From assembly GCA_002495185.1 (NCBI GenBank), contig DAEB01000047.1:1-27024 (forward strand): 27,024 bases of DNA. Direction: 5' to 3'. The translations under genes were made by a program, and so were the position numbers. Source of the DNA: Thermoplasmata archaeon UBA184 (GTDB lineage: Archaea > Thermoplasmatota > Thermoplasmata > Lutacidiplasmatales > UBA184). Below the pieces are notes generated by a model. That model was not told the origin of the DNA. It saw only the letters and a program-made list of their open reading frames with translations, and ran no database searches. Shown piece after piece: positions 16,009-23,375 of this stretch (position 1 is the stretch's first letter; each line of letters starts with the position of its first letter).

Positions 16009-16106
16009 ATCGCGTTCCCTTCGCGGGCATTATCCCGAGCAGGTTCGTGGGGTCGACGAGGTCTCCCTCGTCCTCTCAGCCGGTGCCCAGCTCCCCCTGC
16101 AGCGAT
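16009..16106 (-). ncRNA. TPP (THI-box) riboswitch upstream of thiB
   Basis: Read on the minus strand, all core elements of the TPP aptamer are present in order. CUGAGA is at 16079-16074, ACCUG at 16044-16040, AUAAUG at 16033-16028 and GCGAAGGGA at 16024-16016. Stems can be drawn: P1 AUCGC/GCGAU, P2 GGGG/CCCC, P3 AGCUG/CGGCU, an extra P3a GACGAGG/CCUCGUC capped by a GAGA tetraloop, P4 CCU/AGG, and P5 CGGG/CCCG. TPP riboswitches are known ahead of thiamine transporter genes in Thermoplasmata. Binding of thiamine pyrophosphate should lower thiBPQ expression. Confidence 0.95.
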
Positions 16107-16120
16107 TCGAGGTCACGCGA

Positions 16121-16135
16121 GCCATTAAGATTTGG
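16121..16135 (-). promoter_or_regulatory. TATA-like promoter of the thiBPQ operon
   Basis: The minus strand reads CCAAATCTTAATGGC here. Its A/T-rich core lies about 22-27 nt before the 5' edge of the riboswitch P1 stem, so transcription would start almost exactly at the aptamer. Confidence 0.5.
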
Positions 16136-16153
16136 CCCCGCCGCGGGCCGTCC

Positions 16154-16163
16154 GTATTATACG
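16154..16163 (+). promoter_or_regulatory. TATA-like box for pdxS
   Basis: GTATTATACG is centred about 38 nt upstream of the pdxS ATG at 16196. A start of transcription 25 nt further on would leave a leader of roughly 12 nt. It lies back to back with the thiB promoter. Confidence 0.6.
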
Positions 16164-16195
16164 CACGCCGGTACTCGCTCTGGCCGCGTCAACGT

Positions 16196-17140
16196 ATGAC
16201 GGACACGATGGAGAAGCTCCGGTTTGGCTCGGAGCTCGTGAAGCGGGGCTTCGCCCGGATGCAGCAGGGCGGGGTCATCATGGACGTGACGACCGCCGAC
16301 CAGGCCGCGATCGCTGAGGAGGCGGGAGCGGTGGCCGTGATGGCTCTCGAGCGGGTACCGGCGGATATCCGTGCGGAGGGAGGGGTCGCCCGCATGGCGG
16401 ACCCTCTCAAGATCCGCGAGATCAAGGACCGGGTCTCGATCCCGGTGATGGCAAAGTGCCGCATCGGGCACACGGCGGAAGCCCAGATCCTCCAGTCCTT
16501 GCAGGTCGACATGATCGACGAGTCCGAGGTCCTCACGCCGGCCGACCCGTTCCAGCACGTCGACAAGAAGGCGTTCACGATCCCGTTCGTTTGCGGCGCC
16601 CGGAACCTCGGGGAGGCCCTCCGGAGGATCGAGGAGGGAGCCGCGATGATTCGCACGAAAGGGGAGGCGGGGACGGGCAACGTCGTCGAGGCCGTTCGTC
16701 ACATCCGCCAGATGAACTACGACGTCGCCGAGGTCCGGAAGCTCGCCAAGAAGGACGTGGCGACCTGGGCGAAGAAGGAGCGGGTCTCCGAGGGGATCGT
16801 CCAGGAGGTCCGCTCCCTCGGGCGGCTCCCGGTGGTCAACTTCGCGGCCGGAGGGATTGCTACGCCGGCGGATGCGGCCCTGTGTCGTCTCCTCGGGGTC
16901 GATGGTATCTTCGTGGGCAGCGGGATCTTCAAGTCCCAGCACCCGATGAAGGTCGCCCGAGCGATCGTCGAGGCATCCCTCCACTTCGACCAGCCGGACG
17001 TTCTCGCGCGCGTCTCCACGGGGCTCGGGGAAGCGATGAAGGGGCTCGAGATCTCGACGATCCCGGCCGACGCGCGGCTCCAGACCCGCGAGGCGGAGCC
17101 GATCCCGGTCGCGCCCCATCGGGACGAACCGGACGCCTGA
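16196..17140 (+). CDS. pdxS: Pyridoxal 5'-phosphate synthase lyase subunit
   Basis: This 314-residue TIM-barrel enzyme condenses ribose 5-phosphate, glyceraldehyde 3-phosphate and ammonia into pyridoxal 5'-phosphate. Residues equivalent to B. subtilis D24, K81 and K149 are D30 (GGVIMDVT), K87 (VMAKCRIGH) and K155 (IRTKGEAGTG). The ALERVPADIR and GGIATPADAAL segments are also characteristic. Normally it takes ammonia from the glutaminase PdxT, which is not in this window. I chose the ATG at 16196, since the frame is open far upstream into the riboswitch region but family members begin shortly before this KLRFGSELVKRGFARMQQGG stretch. It diverges from the thiamine transporter operon. Confidence 0.97.
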   Translation: MTDTMEKLRFGSELVKRGFARMQQGGVIMDVTTADQAAIAEEAGAVAVMALERVPADIRAEGGVARMADPLKIREIKDRVSIPVMAKCRIGHTAEAQILQSLQVDMIDESEVLTPADPFQHVDKKAFTIPFVCGARNLGEALRRIEEGAAMIRTKGEAGTGNVVEAVRHIRQMNYDVAEVRKLAKKDVATWAKKERVSEGIVQEVRSLGRLPVVNFAAGGIATPADAALCRLLGVDGIFVGSGIFKSQHPMKVARAIVEASLHFDQPDVLARVSTGLGEAMKGLEISTIPADARLQTREAEPIPVAPHRDEPDA

Positions 17141-17198
17141 ATTGACTGGCCGATTGTCGGCGATGGCCCTAAAGGGTCTCCCGCGCTAGAGCGGCTCC

Positions 17199-18332
17199 GT
17201 GCGAGTCGTCCAGGTCCTCCCCTACTTCTACCCGCACGCGGGGGGAGTCGAGTCCCACGTCCGGGGGATCGTCCAGGAGCTGACCCGGCAGGGACATGAG
17301 GTGACGGTCGTCACCTCGCGCTACGACCGACACCTTCCGGTCGAGGAGGAGCTCGAGGGGTACCGGGTTCTGCGCACCCGGACGCTCGGGGTCGTCTTCG
17401 ATACCCCCCTCGACGTCGGGACGGGTCGGACCCTCCGCTCGCTCTCGGCGGACGCGTATCACCTTCACTTTCCACCTCCCCTCACCTCCTACTTCGCGAC
17501 CCGTACGCTCGCTCGCGAGCACATCCGCCCATGCCTCACGTACCATTGTGACCTCTACCTTCCGGGTGGAGCGGGGCGGCTATTGGCCGGCATCTACGAA
17601 CGAGTCTTCCTTCCACCGACGCTCGACCGGTGCGGTCGGATCATCGTTCACACCCGCAGCTACGGCGTCACCTCGGCTCCCCTGCGGGGGCGCGAGCTGA
17701 CGGTGATCCCCTCGGCGGTCGACCTCGACCGGTTCCGGCCGGGGCTCGATGTGGGACCGCTGCGCTCCGACCTCCACATCGAGGGAAAGCGGGTGCTCGT
17801 CTTCACCGGGCGGCTCGTCCCTCACAAGGGCGTGGACGTGATCCTCCAGGCCCTCGTCCAGCTCCCGCCGGACGTCGTGCTCCTCGTGATCGGGTCGGGA
17901 CCCCGGCTGCCCAGCCTGGTGAATCTCGCCCGTCGGCTCGGGGTCTCCGACCGGGTCCGGTTCTGTCCGAAGGTCTCGGACGAGGACCTGCCGCGCTTCC
18001 TCGCGCTCGGGGATATCTTCGTGTTCCCGTCCCAGAGCCGACTCGAAGGATTCGGCCTGGTCGTCGCGGAGGCGATGGCGGTGGGGCTCCCCGTGGTCGT
18101 GGCCGACATGCCGGGAGTTCGCGAGGTGATCGAGAACGGGAAGGAAGGGCTGTACGTGGAGCCCCTGATCGCGAGCGACCTCGCGGAGAAGGTTCGGACC
18201 CTGCTCGACGACCCCGCGCTCGCACGACGGATGGGGCGGGCGGGTCGGGAGCGGGCGGAGGCGCGCTACGCTCTCCCCGTGGTCGTCCGGTCGCTCGTCA
18301 GCCTGTACGAAGACCTGCGCGAAGCTGGTTGA
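17199..18332 (+). CDS. GT4-family glycosyltransferase
   Basis: The product has 377 residues with a GT-B fold. The N-terminal acceptor domain opens with VVQVLPYFYPHAGGVESHV, the usual GT4 start with a Gly-rich loop. The C-terminal nucleotide-sugar domain holds FTGRLVPHKGVDVIL and the EX7E motif region (RLEGFGLVVAEAMAVGLPVV), which binds and orients the sugar donor. It probably transfers a hexose to a lipid or glycan at the inner membrane face; donor and acceptor cannot be told. It starts at GTG 17199, with a TATA-like CTAAAGGG near 17168-17175 at leaderless spacing. Its last 35 bp overlap the 3' end of convergent pyrF. Confidence 0.88.
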   Translation: MRVVQVLPYFYPHAGGVESHVRGIVQELTRQGHEVTVVTSRYDRHLPVEEELEGYRVLRTRTLGVVFDTPLDVGTGRTLRSLSADAYHLHFPPPLTSYFATRTLAREHIRPCLTYHCDLYLPGGAGRLLAGIYERVFLPPTLDRCGRIIVHTRSYGVTSAPLRGRELTVIPSAVDLDRFRPGLDVGPLRSDLHIEGKRVLVFTGRLVPHKGVDVILQALVQLPPDVVLLVIGSGPRLPSLVNLARRLGVSDRVRFCPKVSDEDLPRFLALGDIFVFPSQSRLEGFGLVVAEAMAVGLPVVVADMPGVREVIENGKEGLYVEPLIASDLAEKVRTLLDDPALARRMGRAGRERAEARYALPVVVRSLVSLYEDLREAG

Positions 18333-19140
18333 TCTGAACCTTCAGTCGCTCCGCCTCGGCCCCGGCCGCCTTCCGCCAGTCGTTTCCCGACGAGGCGTAG
18401 AGGATACTGCGCGAGGCGTTCACGAGGAGGGCCCGGCCGTGGGCATCGACGCCTTCGCGGACGGCCGTGGCGAGCGAGCCGCCCTGAGCGCCCACCCCGG
18501 GCACCAGCATCGGAATCCCGTTCCCGAGCGTCACGCGGGCGGCGTGGAAGGCGTCCGAGAAGGTCGCCCCGAGAACGACTCCGACGTTCCCGTGCGCATG
18601 GGCCAGGCGGCGCACCTCCCCGACGACCGCGAGCCAGAGCGGCCCGCGCGGGGTCGGGATCTCCTGAAAGTCGATCGCGCCGGGGTTCGACGAGTGGGCG
18701 ACCACGAAGACGCCATGGGCGGGGTCGTCCAGAAACGGCCCGAGGGTCTCCCATCCCAGCCACGGCGTGAACGTGATCGCGTCGAACCCGAACTCTCCGA
18801 ACGCGCCGTCCCGGACCATCCGGAGCGTGTTCGGAATGTCGTTGGCCTTGGAGTCGAGGATCCGGATCCGGCTCGAACCGATCCTCTTCGTCAGCCGGGC
18901 CAGTTGGTCGACCCCCGCCGCCCCGTACTGGAGGTACGACCCGAGCTGCATCTTGTAGGCCGCCGCGTGGTCGAACGTCGCGTCGATGACCCCATCCAGG
19001 AACCGCGTGAGCTGAACGCGCGCCGGGAGCCGTCGAAGGCTCTTCGGAACCAGCGACGGGTCGGGGTCGAGCCCGACGCAGACCAGGGAATCGCGCGTCG
19101 AGAGAATCCGGTCGAGCCGTTGCGAGAACTTGGGCGGCAC
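18298..19140 (-). CDS. pyrF: Orotidine 5'-phosphate decarboxylase (type 2)
   Basis: This enzyme of about 280 residues makes UMP from OMP, the last step of de novo pyrimidine synthesis. Catalytic residues appear as K63 (AAYKMQLGSY) and D96-x-K98-x2-D101 (ILDSKANDIPNT). Phosphate-binding and type-2-specific blocks VVAHSSNPGA, VVLGATFSDAF and PGVGAQGG follow. The type 2 form is longer than the usual archaeal enzyme of about 220 residues and is best known from mycobacteria and other bacteria. I prefer the GTG at 19140 (PPKFSQRLDRIL). The frame runs to an ATG at 19272, but that extension is Arg/Ser-rich, unlike the family, and would reach the promoter of the divergent RPA gene. It overlaps the glycosyltransferase tail-to-tail by 35 bp. 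Confidence 0.92.
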   Translation of the reverse strand: MPPKFSQRLDRILSTRDSLVCVGLDPDPSLVPKSLRRLPARVQLTRFLDGVIDATFDHAAAYKMQLGSYLQYGAAGVDQLARLTKRIGSSRIRILDSKANDIPNTLRMVRDGAFGEFGFDAITFTPWLGWETLGPFLDDPAHGVFVVAHSSNPGAIDFQEIPTPRGPLWLAVVGEVRRLAHAHGNVGVVLGATFSDAFHAARVTLGNGIPMLVPGVGAQGGSLATAVREGVDAHGRALLVNASRSILYASSGNDWRKAAGAEAERLKVQINQLRAGLRTG

Positions 19141-19257
19141 GATGGACCGAGTGATGGACGCCGGCGCAAAAGGATTTGGACCGGAGGATGCACCGGCCCT
19201 CGATGGATGCGTTGCCCGATGGACCGACCGCCGTTCATCGTTCATCGCCCAGCGGTC

Positions 19258-19266
19258 GCTTTTATC
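19258..19266 (+). promoter_or_regulatory. TATA-like box for the RPA operon
   Basis: GCTTTTATC is centred near 19263, about 39 nt upstream of the ATG at 19302. A start of transcription about 26 nt further on leaves a leader of some 13 nt. Confidence 0.5.
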
Positions 19267-19301
19267 CATCAACGAGGTGCTGGTGAGCGACCCTCGCTAC
19301 C

Positions 19302-20468
19302 ATGTCGGCCGAAGCTTCCTCAGCCGCCCCGGTCGAGGTCCACCTCCGGGACCTCCGACCCACCACTTCACCCGTCGAGTTCGTCGCCCGCGTGGTGACC
19401 TGCGAACGGCGCGAAGTGACTCGAAAGTCCGACGGGAGCCGCCGCGCGCTACTCTCGGGCCTCCTGAGCGACGGCACCGCCACGGTCCGGTTCAGTTGGT
19501 GGGACCCGCCCCGGGAAGGCGTCGAACGGGGGGTCGTACTCCGGGCGGTCGGCGCGGAGGTGCGGGAATTCCGAGGACGGCCGGAGGTGACCTTCGGATG
19601 GAAGACGAAGGTCGGGCCGGCGAGCGCGGCCGAACTCCCTCGGGTGGATGGCGAGGAGATCCCGTTCCGGACCGTCCGCGACCTGCGCGCGGGGGATGAG
19701 GGGTTCCGGATCGAGTTGCGGGTCGTACGGGTCTCTCCGAAAGGGGTCACGGTCGGGTCGGAGCGGCGGGTCGTTCATCAGGGCCTGCTGGCCGACCGTA
19801 CCGGCGCGATCGCTCTCACCGCTTGGAGCGACTTTGGTCTCAAGCCGGGAGAGGCGGTGCGGGTCGCGGGGGCGTACGTCCGTTCGTTCCGCAACCGTCC
19901 CCAGCTGGTCCTGGACGAGCGGTCGAGCGTCGCGCGCATCGAAGGCGCCGACCTTCCCGAACCCGGGGCGCTCCTCGCCGCCGCGCCTCGCACGATCGCG
20001 GAGGTGGAGGACGAGGGCGGAGGAGAAGCGATCGCGGTCGAAGGCGTGGTCGTGGGCCTCCTCCCGCCGAGCGGGCTCGTATTCCGGTGTCCCACCTGCC
20101 ACCGCTCGGTTCGCAGCGGCCTCTGCCGGGTCCACGGCCAAGTGAACGGGCAGCCGGACCTGCGGGCCCGAATCGTGCTGGACGACGGCACGGGAGCTCT
20201 CACGGTCAACGCGAACCGGTCCGACACGGAGCGACTCTGGGGGGTTACGCTCGACGACGCTCAGGCGCGGCTCCGAAACCAACCCGACCCGAGCGTCCTC
20301 GAAGAGCAAATCCTCGAGGCCCTCCTCGGTCGTCGGCTGCGCGTTCGCGGCAGTGGAACGAGCGATGAGTTCGGGGTCACGGTCGCGCCCGAATCGATCG
20401 AACGGGTGGACATCGACCTCGACGCGGCCGCCCAGGAGCTCTCGACCCGCCTCCCGGAGCCGGACTGA
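19302..20468 (+). CDS. rpa: Replication protein A, OB-fold ssDNA-binding protein with zinc finger
   Basis: This 388-residue protein has at least two OB-fold domains: about residues 10-105 (FVARVVTCERREV ... RPEVTFGW) and about 125-215 (GFRIELRVVRVSP ... RPQLVLDERSSVARI). A third, from about 235 on, contains a zinc finger C263-x2-C266-x8-C275-x2-H278. Archaeal RPA binds single-stranded DNA in replication and repair, and the finger-bearing OB fold is typical of euryarchaeal RPA. Its stop codon overlaps the start of the next gene by one base (TGATG). The acidic C-terminal end (ELSTRLPEPD) is usual for proteins that dock partners. Assignment rests on the domains and on the RPA-associated gene that follows. 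Confidence 0.88.
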   Translation: MSAEASSAAPVEVHLRDLRPTTSPVEFVARVVTCERREVTRKSDGSRRALLSGLLSDGTATVRFSWWDPPREGVERGVVLRAVGAEVREFRGRPEVTFGWKTKVGPASAAELPRVDGEEIPFRTVRDLRAGDEGFRIELRVVRVSPKGVTVGSERRVVHQGLLADRTGAIALTAWSDFGLKPGEAVRVAGAYVRSFRNRPQLVLDERSSVARIEGADLPEPGALLAAAPRTIAEVEDEGGGEAIAVEGVVVGLLPPSGLVFRCPTCHRSVRSGLCRVHGQVNGQPDLRARIVLDDGTGALTVNANRSDTERLWGVTLDDAQARLRNQPDPSVLEEQILEALLGRRLRVRGSGTSDEFGVTVAPESIERVDIDLDAAAQELSTRLPEPD

Positions 20469-21388
20469 TGTCGCTCCGGGAGCCCGCGTGGCGGGTCACC
20501 GCTCGGGAGCTCGAGAGCTCTCTCGAAGAGGAGAAAGGCGAGGGCGAACGGCCGACCACGTATCTGCTCTCGCCCTTCGGGGCACGGATGAGCCGCGTCC
20601 TTCTCGCGGGCAGCCTCTCTCCGGCCGAGTCGATCGGCCGGGACGAATCACAGGCGTTCTGGCGGGCGCGTTTGAGCGACCCCACCGGAGCGGTGGCGGT
20701 CACCGCGGGCTCGTTCCAGCCTCGGGCGATGGCCCAGTTACGCGGGGCCACGGCGCCGCGTCCGGCGATCGTTGTGGGCAAGGCGCACCTCTTCCGCGGG
20801 CGGGACGGCGTCGGGTACGTCTCCGTGCGCGCCGAAGCGGTGCGGTCCGTTCCCGAATCGGACGAGCGGGCGACGCTCGCCGAAATCCTGCGACAGACGC
20901 TCGACCGTTTGGACCTTCTCGAACGGGTCGAGAAGGAGCCCGGTCTCACGGAGGAGGCGGTACGCAAGGATGGGATCCCGCTCGCCTGGTTCCGCGCCGC
21001 GAAGGCGTCCCGGGCTCGGTATCCCAACGTCGACCGTCCGGCGTTCCGACGGGAGCTCAGGAACGCTGTACGAAGGGTGGCGGGGGAGAGCGGCCCGACC
21101 CGGGCGACCTTGCCGACCCCGGCGACCGTCACCGTCACCCGGGCTCCCTCTCCACCGCCCGGGTCCCCACCGCCCACCGCGGCCGAGCGGGCGGAGGAGT
21201 CGCTCTTCCTCGACCAGCTCGACGAGGTCGCGGACGCCTCTGCGGACGGCTACGCGGACCTCAAAGAAGTCCTCGCGCGCGTCTCCGCTCAGGGCCTCGC
21301 CGGAGAGCGAGCCGAAGCGATCTTGAATCGGCTCGAGGAGGAAGGCGTCCTCGAGGAGCCGATCGTCGGAAAGCTTCGCCGCGGCTGA
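20468..21388 (+). CDS. RPA-associated protein (COG3390-like)
   Basis: The product has 306 residues. An N-terminal OB-fold region (about 28-135) opens with TTYLLSPFGARMSRVLLAGSL, the hallmark of archaeal RPA-associated proteins, and includes FWRARLSDPTGAVAVTAGSFQP. A proline-rich linker (about 215-240) leads to a C-terminal winged-helix-like segment (DGYADLKEVLARVSAQGL ... EAILNRLEEEGVLEEP) resembling the RPA32 C-terminal domain. The two-gene order with rpa is conserved in euryarchaea, and the one-base TGATG overlap implies equimolar synthesis. Likely role: second subunit of the RPA complex on ssDNA. Confidence 0.87.
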   Translation: MSLREPAWRVTARELESSLEEEKGEGERPTTYLLSPFGARMSRVLLAGSLSPAESIGRDESQAFWRARLSDPTGAVAVTAGSFQPRAMAQLRGATAPRPAIVVGKAHLFRGRDGVGYVSVRAEAVRSVPESDERATLAEILRQTLDRLDLLERVEKEPGLTEEAVRKDGIPLAWFRAAKASRARYPNVDRPAFRRELRNAVRRVAGESGPTRATLPTPATVTVTRAPSPPPGSPPPTAAERAEESLFLDQLDEVADASADGYADLKEVLARVSAQGLAGERAEAILNRLEEEGVLEEPIVGKLRRG

Positions 21389-21399
21389 TGCCCTCCCGA

Positions 21400-21411
21400 G
21401 GGTTTATATCG
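21400..21411 (+). promoter_or_regulatory. TATA box for the FKBP gene
   Basis: GGGTTTATATCG is the clearest TATA box in the window. Initiation about 25 nt downstream, near 21432, would leave an 80-nt leader before the FKBP ATG at 21514. Confidence 0.65.
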
Positions 21412-21513
21412 GACCCCTCTTCGGGGGCACGGGGGAATGAGGAACACCTGTCTCTCCGAATCGATGACGAGACCAGCGACGAGCTGACCCCCACGCTCCT
21501 CACCTCGTAGGCC

Positions 21514-22437
21514 ATGGCGACCAACCAACCGTCCCGCGTTCTCCTCGCGGTGCTCATCGTCGTCGTCCTCGTGGCGGGCGGCATCGGTGCCGCACTGCTC
21601 TACGAGTACTCGAAACCGAAGTCATCCCGGCCGGTCCTCTCGGTGCAGCCGGGGGACAACGTCACGGTGAACTACATCGGCGAGTTCGGAAGCGGGGCGC
21701 AGCAAGGACGCGTGTTCGATACTTCCTACTACTCCGTCGCGACGAACAACGCGTCCTACCCGAAGTCGCTCGAGTATCAGCCACGGTCCTCCCCGTCCGC
21801 CTACACCCCGCTCCCCGTCCATGTCGGCGCGTACGCCCCGGGGAGCGGTTACACGATCGGCAACCTCACCTTCGGCAGCGTCGTCACCGGCTTCTGGCAG
21901 GGGCTCCTCGGCCTGGTCGGGAACCAGAGCCACGTCGTCGTCGTCCCTCCCGGCCTCGGATATGGTCCTCTCAACTCGAGCTGCCTCGCGACGGAGCCGC
22001 TCGTCTTCTCGGTCGCCGTCCTGCGGTTCGTTCCGGTCGCTCAGTTCGCCACGCTCTACCCCAACGGCACCGCGACCACGGGCGCGGTCTTCCCCGACCC
22101 CACCTACGGATGGAACGACACCGTCTTCGCGGTGAACTCGACCTCGATCACCCTCCAGGCCCTTCCGAGCGTCGGAGAGTCGAGCTCGCCGAACGGGGTC
22201 CCGTTCGTCGTGTCGGACGTGAACGCCACTTCGATTACGCTCACGAGCCGGCTCACGCCTTCCGATGCCGGCCTCGTGCTCGGTCACGCCACCAGCGGTG
22301 GCCTCTGCGGGAAGTCCCAGTTCATTGTGAACGCGGTCGACCTCACCTCGGGGACCTTCACGGAGAACTTCAACCCTGAGGTCCAGGGCGAGACCCTCGA
22401 CTTCGTCGTCACGGTCGTCGACATCCTCCCTGCGTAG
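21514..22437 (+). CDS. Membrane-anchored FKBP-type peptidyl-prolyl isomerase
   Basis: This 307-residue protein has an N-terminal membrane anchor (about residues 9-30) and an extracytoplasmic FKBP domain (about 45-175). The FKBP landmarks occur in order: GDNVTVNYIGEF, GRVFDTSYYS, FGSVVTGFWQGLLGLVGNQ and VVVPPGLGYGPLN. An insertion after FDTS is typical of long archaeal FKBPs. The C-terminal 120 residues form a second domain (about 185-300) rich in Thr, Ser and Val, probably the chaperone or insert-in-flap-derived region. It would assist folding of secreted proteins on the cell surface. Its own TATA box precedes it; it converges on the coiled-coil gene with an 18-bp gap. Confidence 0.85.
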   Translation: MATNQPSRVLLAVLIVVVLVAGGIGAALLYEYSKPKSSRPVLSVQPGDNVTVNYIGEFGSGAQQGRVFDTSYYSVATNNASYPKSLEYQPRSSPSAYTPLPVHVGAYAPGSGYTIGNLTFGSVVTGFWQGLLGLVGNQSHVVVVPPGLGYGPLNSSCLATEPLVFSVAVLRFVPVAQFATLYPNGTATTGAVFPDPTYGWNDTVFAVNSTSITLQALPSVGESSSPNGVPFVVSDVNATSITLTSRLTPSDAGLVLGHATSGGLCGKSQFIVNAVDLTSGTFTENFNPEVQGETLDFVVTVVDILPA

Positions 22438-22455
22438 GACGGGTCGGGCGAGCGC

Positions 22456-23352
22456 CTACAGCGTGACTTTTCCGCGCTTCAGCAGCTCTTCGAGGTGCGC
22501 TTCGGCCGTGGTCGCGAGGAGCTCCTCCGACGGTGGGCCCCGCGTGTGCGCGTAGGCCCGGAGCATCCGCCGCGCCTGCTCCCGGCGCGAGCGCGATTTC
22601 GCGATCAGTTGTCGGGCGTCGTGCTCAAGGCCGTCCATCTCGCGGCTGATCGCGTCGATCTTCGCCACGAGCTCCGCTCGGGCCCTTCCCTTGTCGCGGA
22701 GCGAGGCGATGAGCCCTCCCGCGACCTCGAGCTTCTCCCGGACCGCGACCATCTTCGAGTCGCGTTCGGTCTTCGCGGCCGCGAGCTCCTTTCCTCGCAG
22801 GGCAAACTCCTCGCGTGCGGTCTGCAGCGCCGCTTCGGCGTCCTTGAGATTCTGATGGTGCGACGCGACGACCGCGGTCCGCGCCTCCGCTTGCTTCAGT
22901 TCGTGGGTCCGTTGGCGCAGGAGGGCGATCAGGGCGTTCTCCTCGTCCAACGGGAGGGCCCGGGTCTGCTGCCGGAGCTCGAGCTCCGCGATCTCCTTTC
23001 GAATCTGTTCCGGGCGGACCCGCTCCCCCGGAGTGAACGAGAGCCGCGCCTCGCGGACCTTCACGATCGCGTCCTCGACCTTCTTGCGCGCCGCCTCCCG
23101 GGCGGTGCGAAGCTCGGCGATCTTCTTCCCGAGCTGGTGGTGCTCCTCGTAGAGCTTCTCGACCTCTTCCTGGGGAGCCCGGCGACGGTCGTAGATCGCC
23201 TTCTGCTCCGAGGAGACTTTGCGGACCTCGACGATCAGGTCCTCCCGTCGCTCGAAGAGCGAGCGGAGCTTTGCGTCGAGCGACCGGAGCTTCTCCCGGT
23301 CCTGACGGTCCTCCCGTTCTTCTTCGTCGGAGAGCAGTGCGCGCGGAGGCAC
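22456..23352 (-). CDS. COG1340-type archaeal coiled-coil protein
   Basis: This 298-residue protein is almost wholly charged, heptad-patterned helix (about residues 10-265) with a short break near residues 108-118 (FTPGERVRPEQIR) and a C-terminal AEAHLEELLKRGKVTL. This layout matches the uncharacterised COG1340 coiled-coil family, which is widespread in archaea and sometimes mislabelled as a phosphoserine phosphatase. No catalytic motif is seen. The gene starts 23 nt after the larB stop on the same strand, so the two are probably co-transcribed. A structural or scaffolding role is plausible; nothing in the sequence gives a partner. Confidence 0.8.
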   Translation of the reverse strand: MPPRALLSDEEEREDRQDREKLRSLDAKLRSLFERREDLIVEVRKVSSEQKAIYDRRRAPQEEVEKLYEEHHQLGKKIAELRTAREAARKKVEDAIVKVREARLSFTPGERVRPEQIRKEIAELELRQQTRALPLDEENALIALLRQRTHELKQAEARTAVVASHHQNLKDAEAALQTAREEFALRGKELAAAKTERDSKMVAVREKLEVAGGLIASLRDKGRARAELVAKIDAISREMDGLEHDARQLIAKSRSRREQARRMLRAYAHTRGPPSEELLATTAEAHLEELLKRGKVTL

Positions 23353-23375
23353 GCCTCACCGAGGAGCCGTTCGTC

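Noticed and set aside
15791..16195. Upstream extension of pdxS
   Set aside because: It runs antisense through the riboswitch and the thiB start and has no PdxS-like sequence; the ATG at 16196 matches the family N-terminus.
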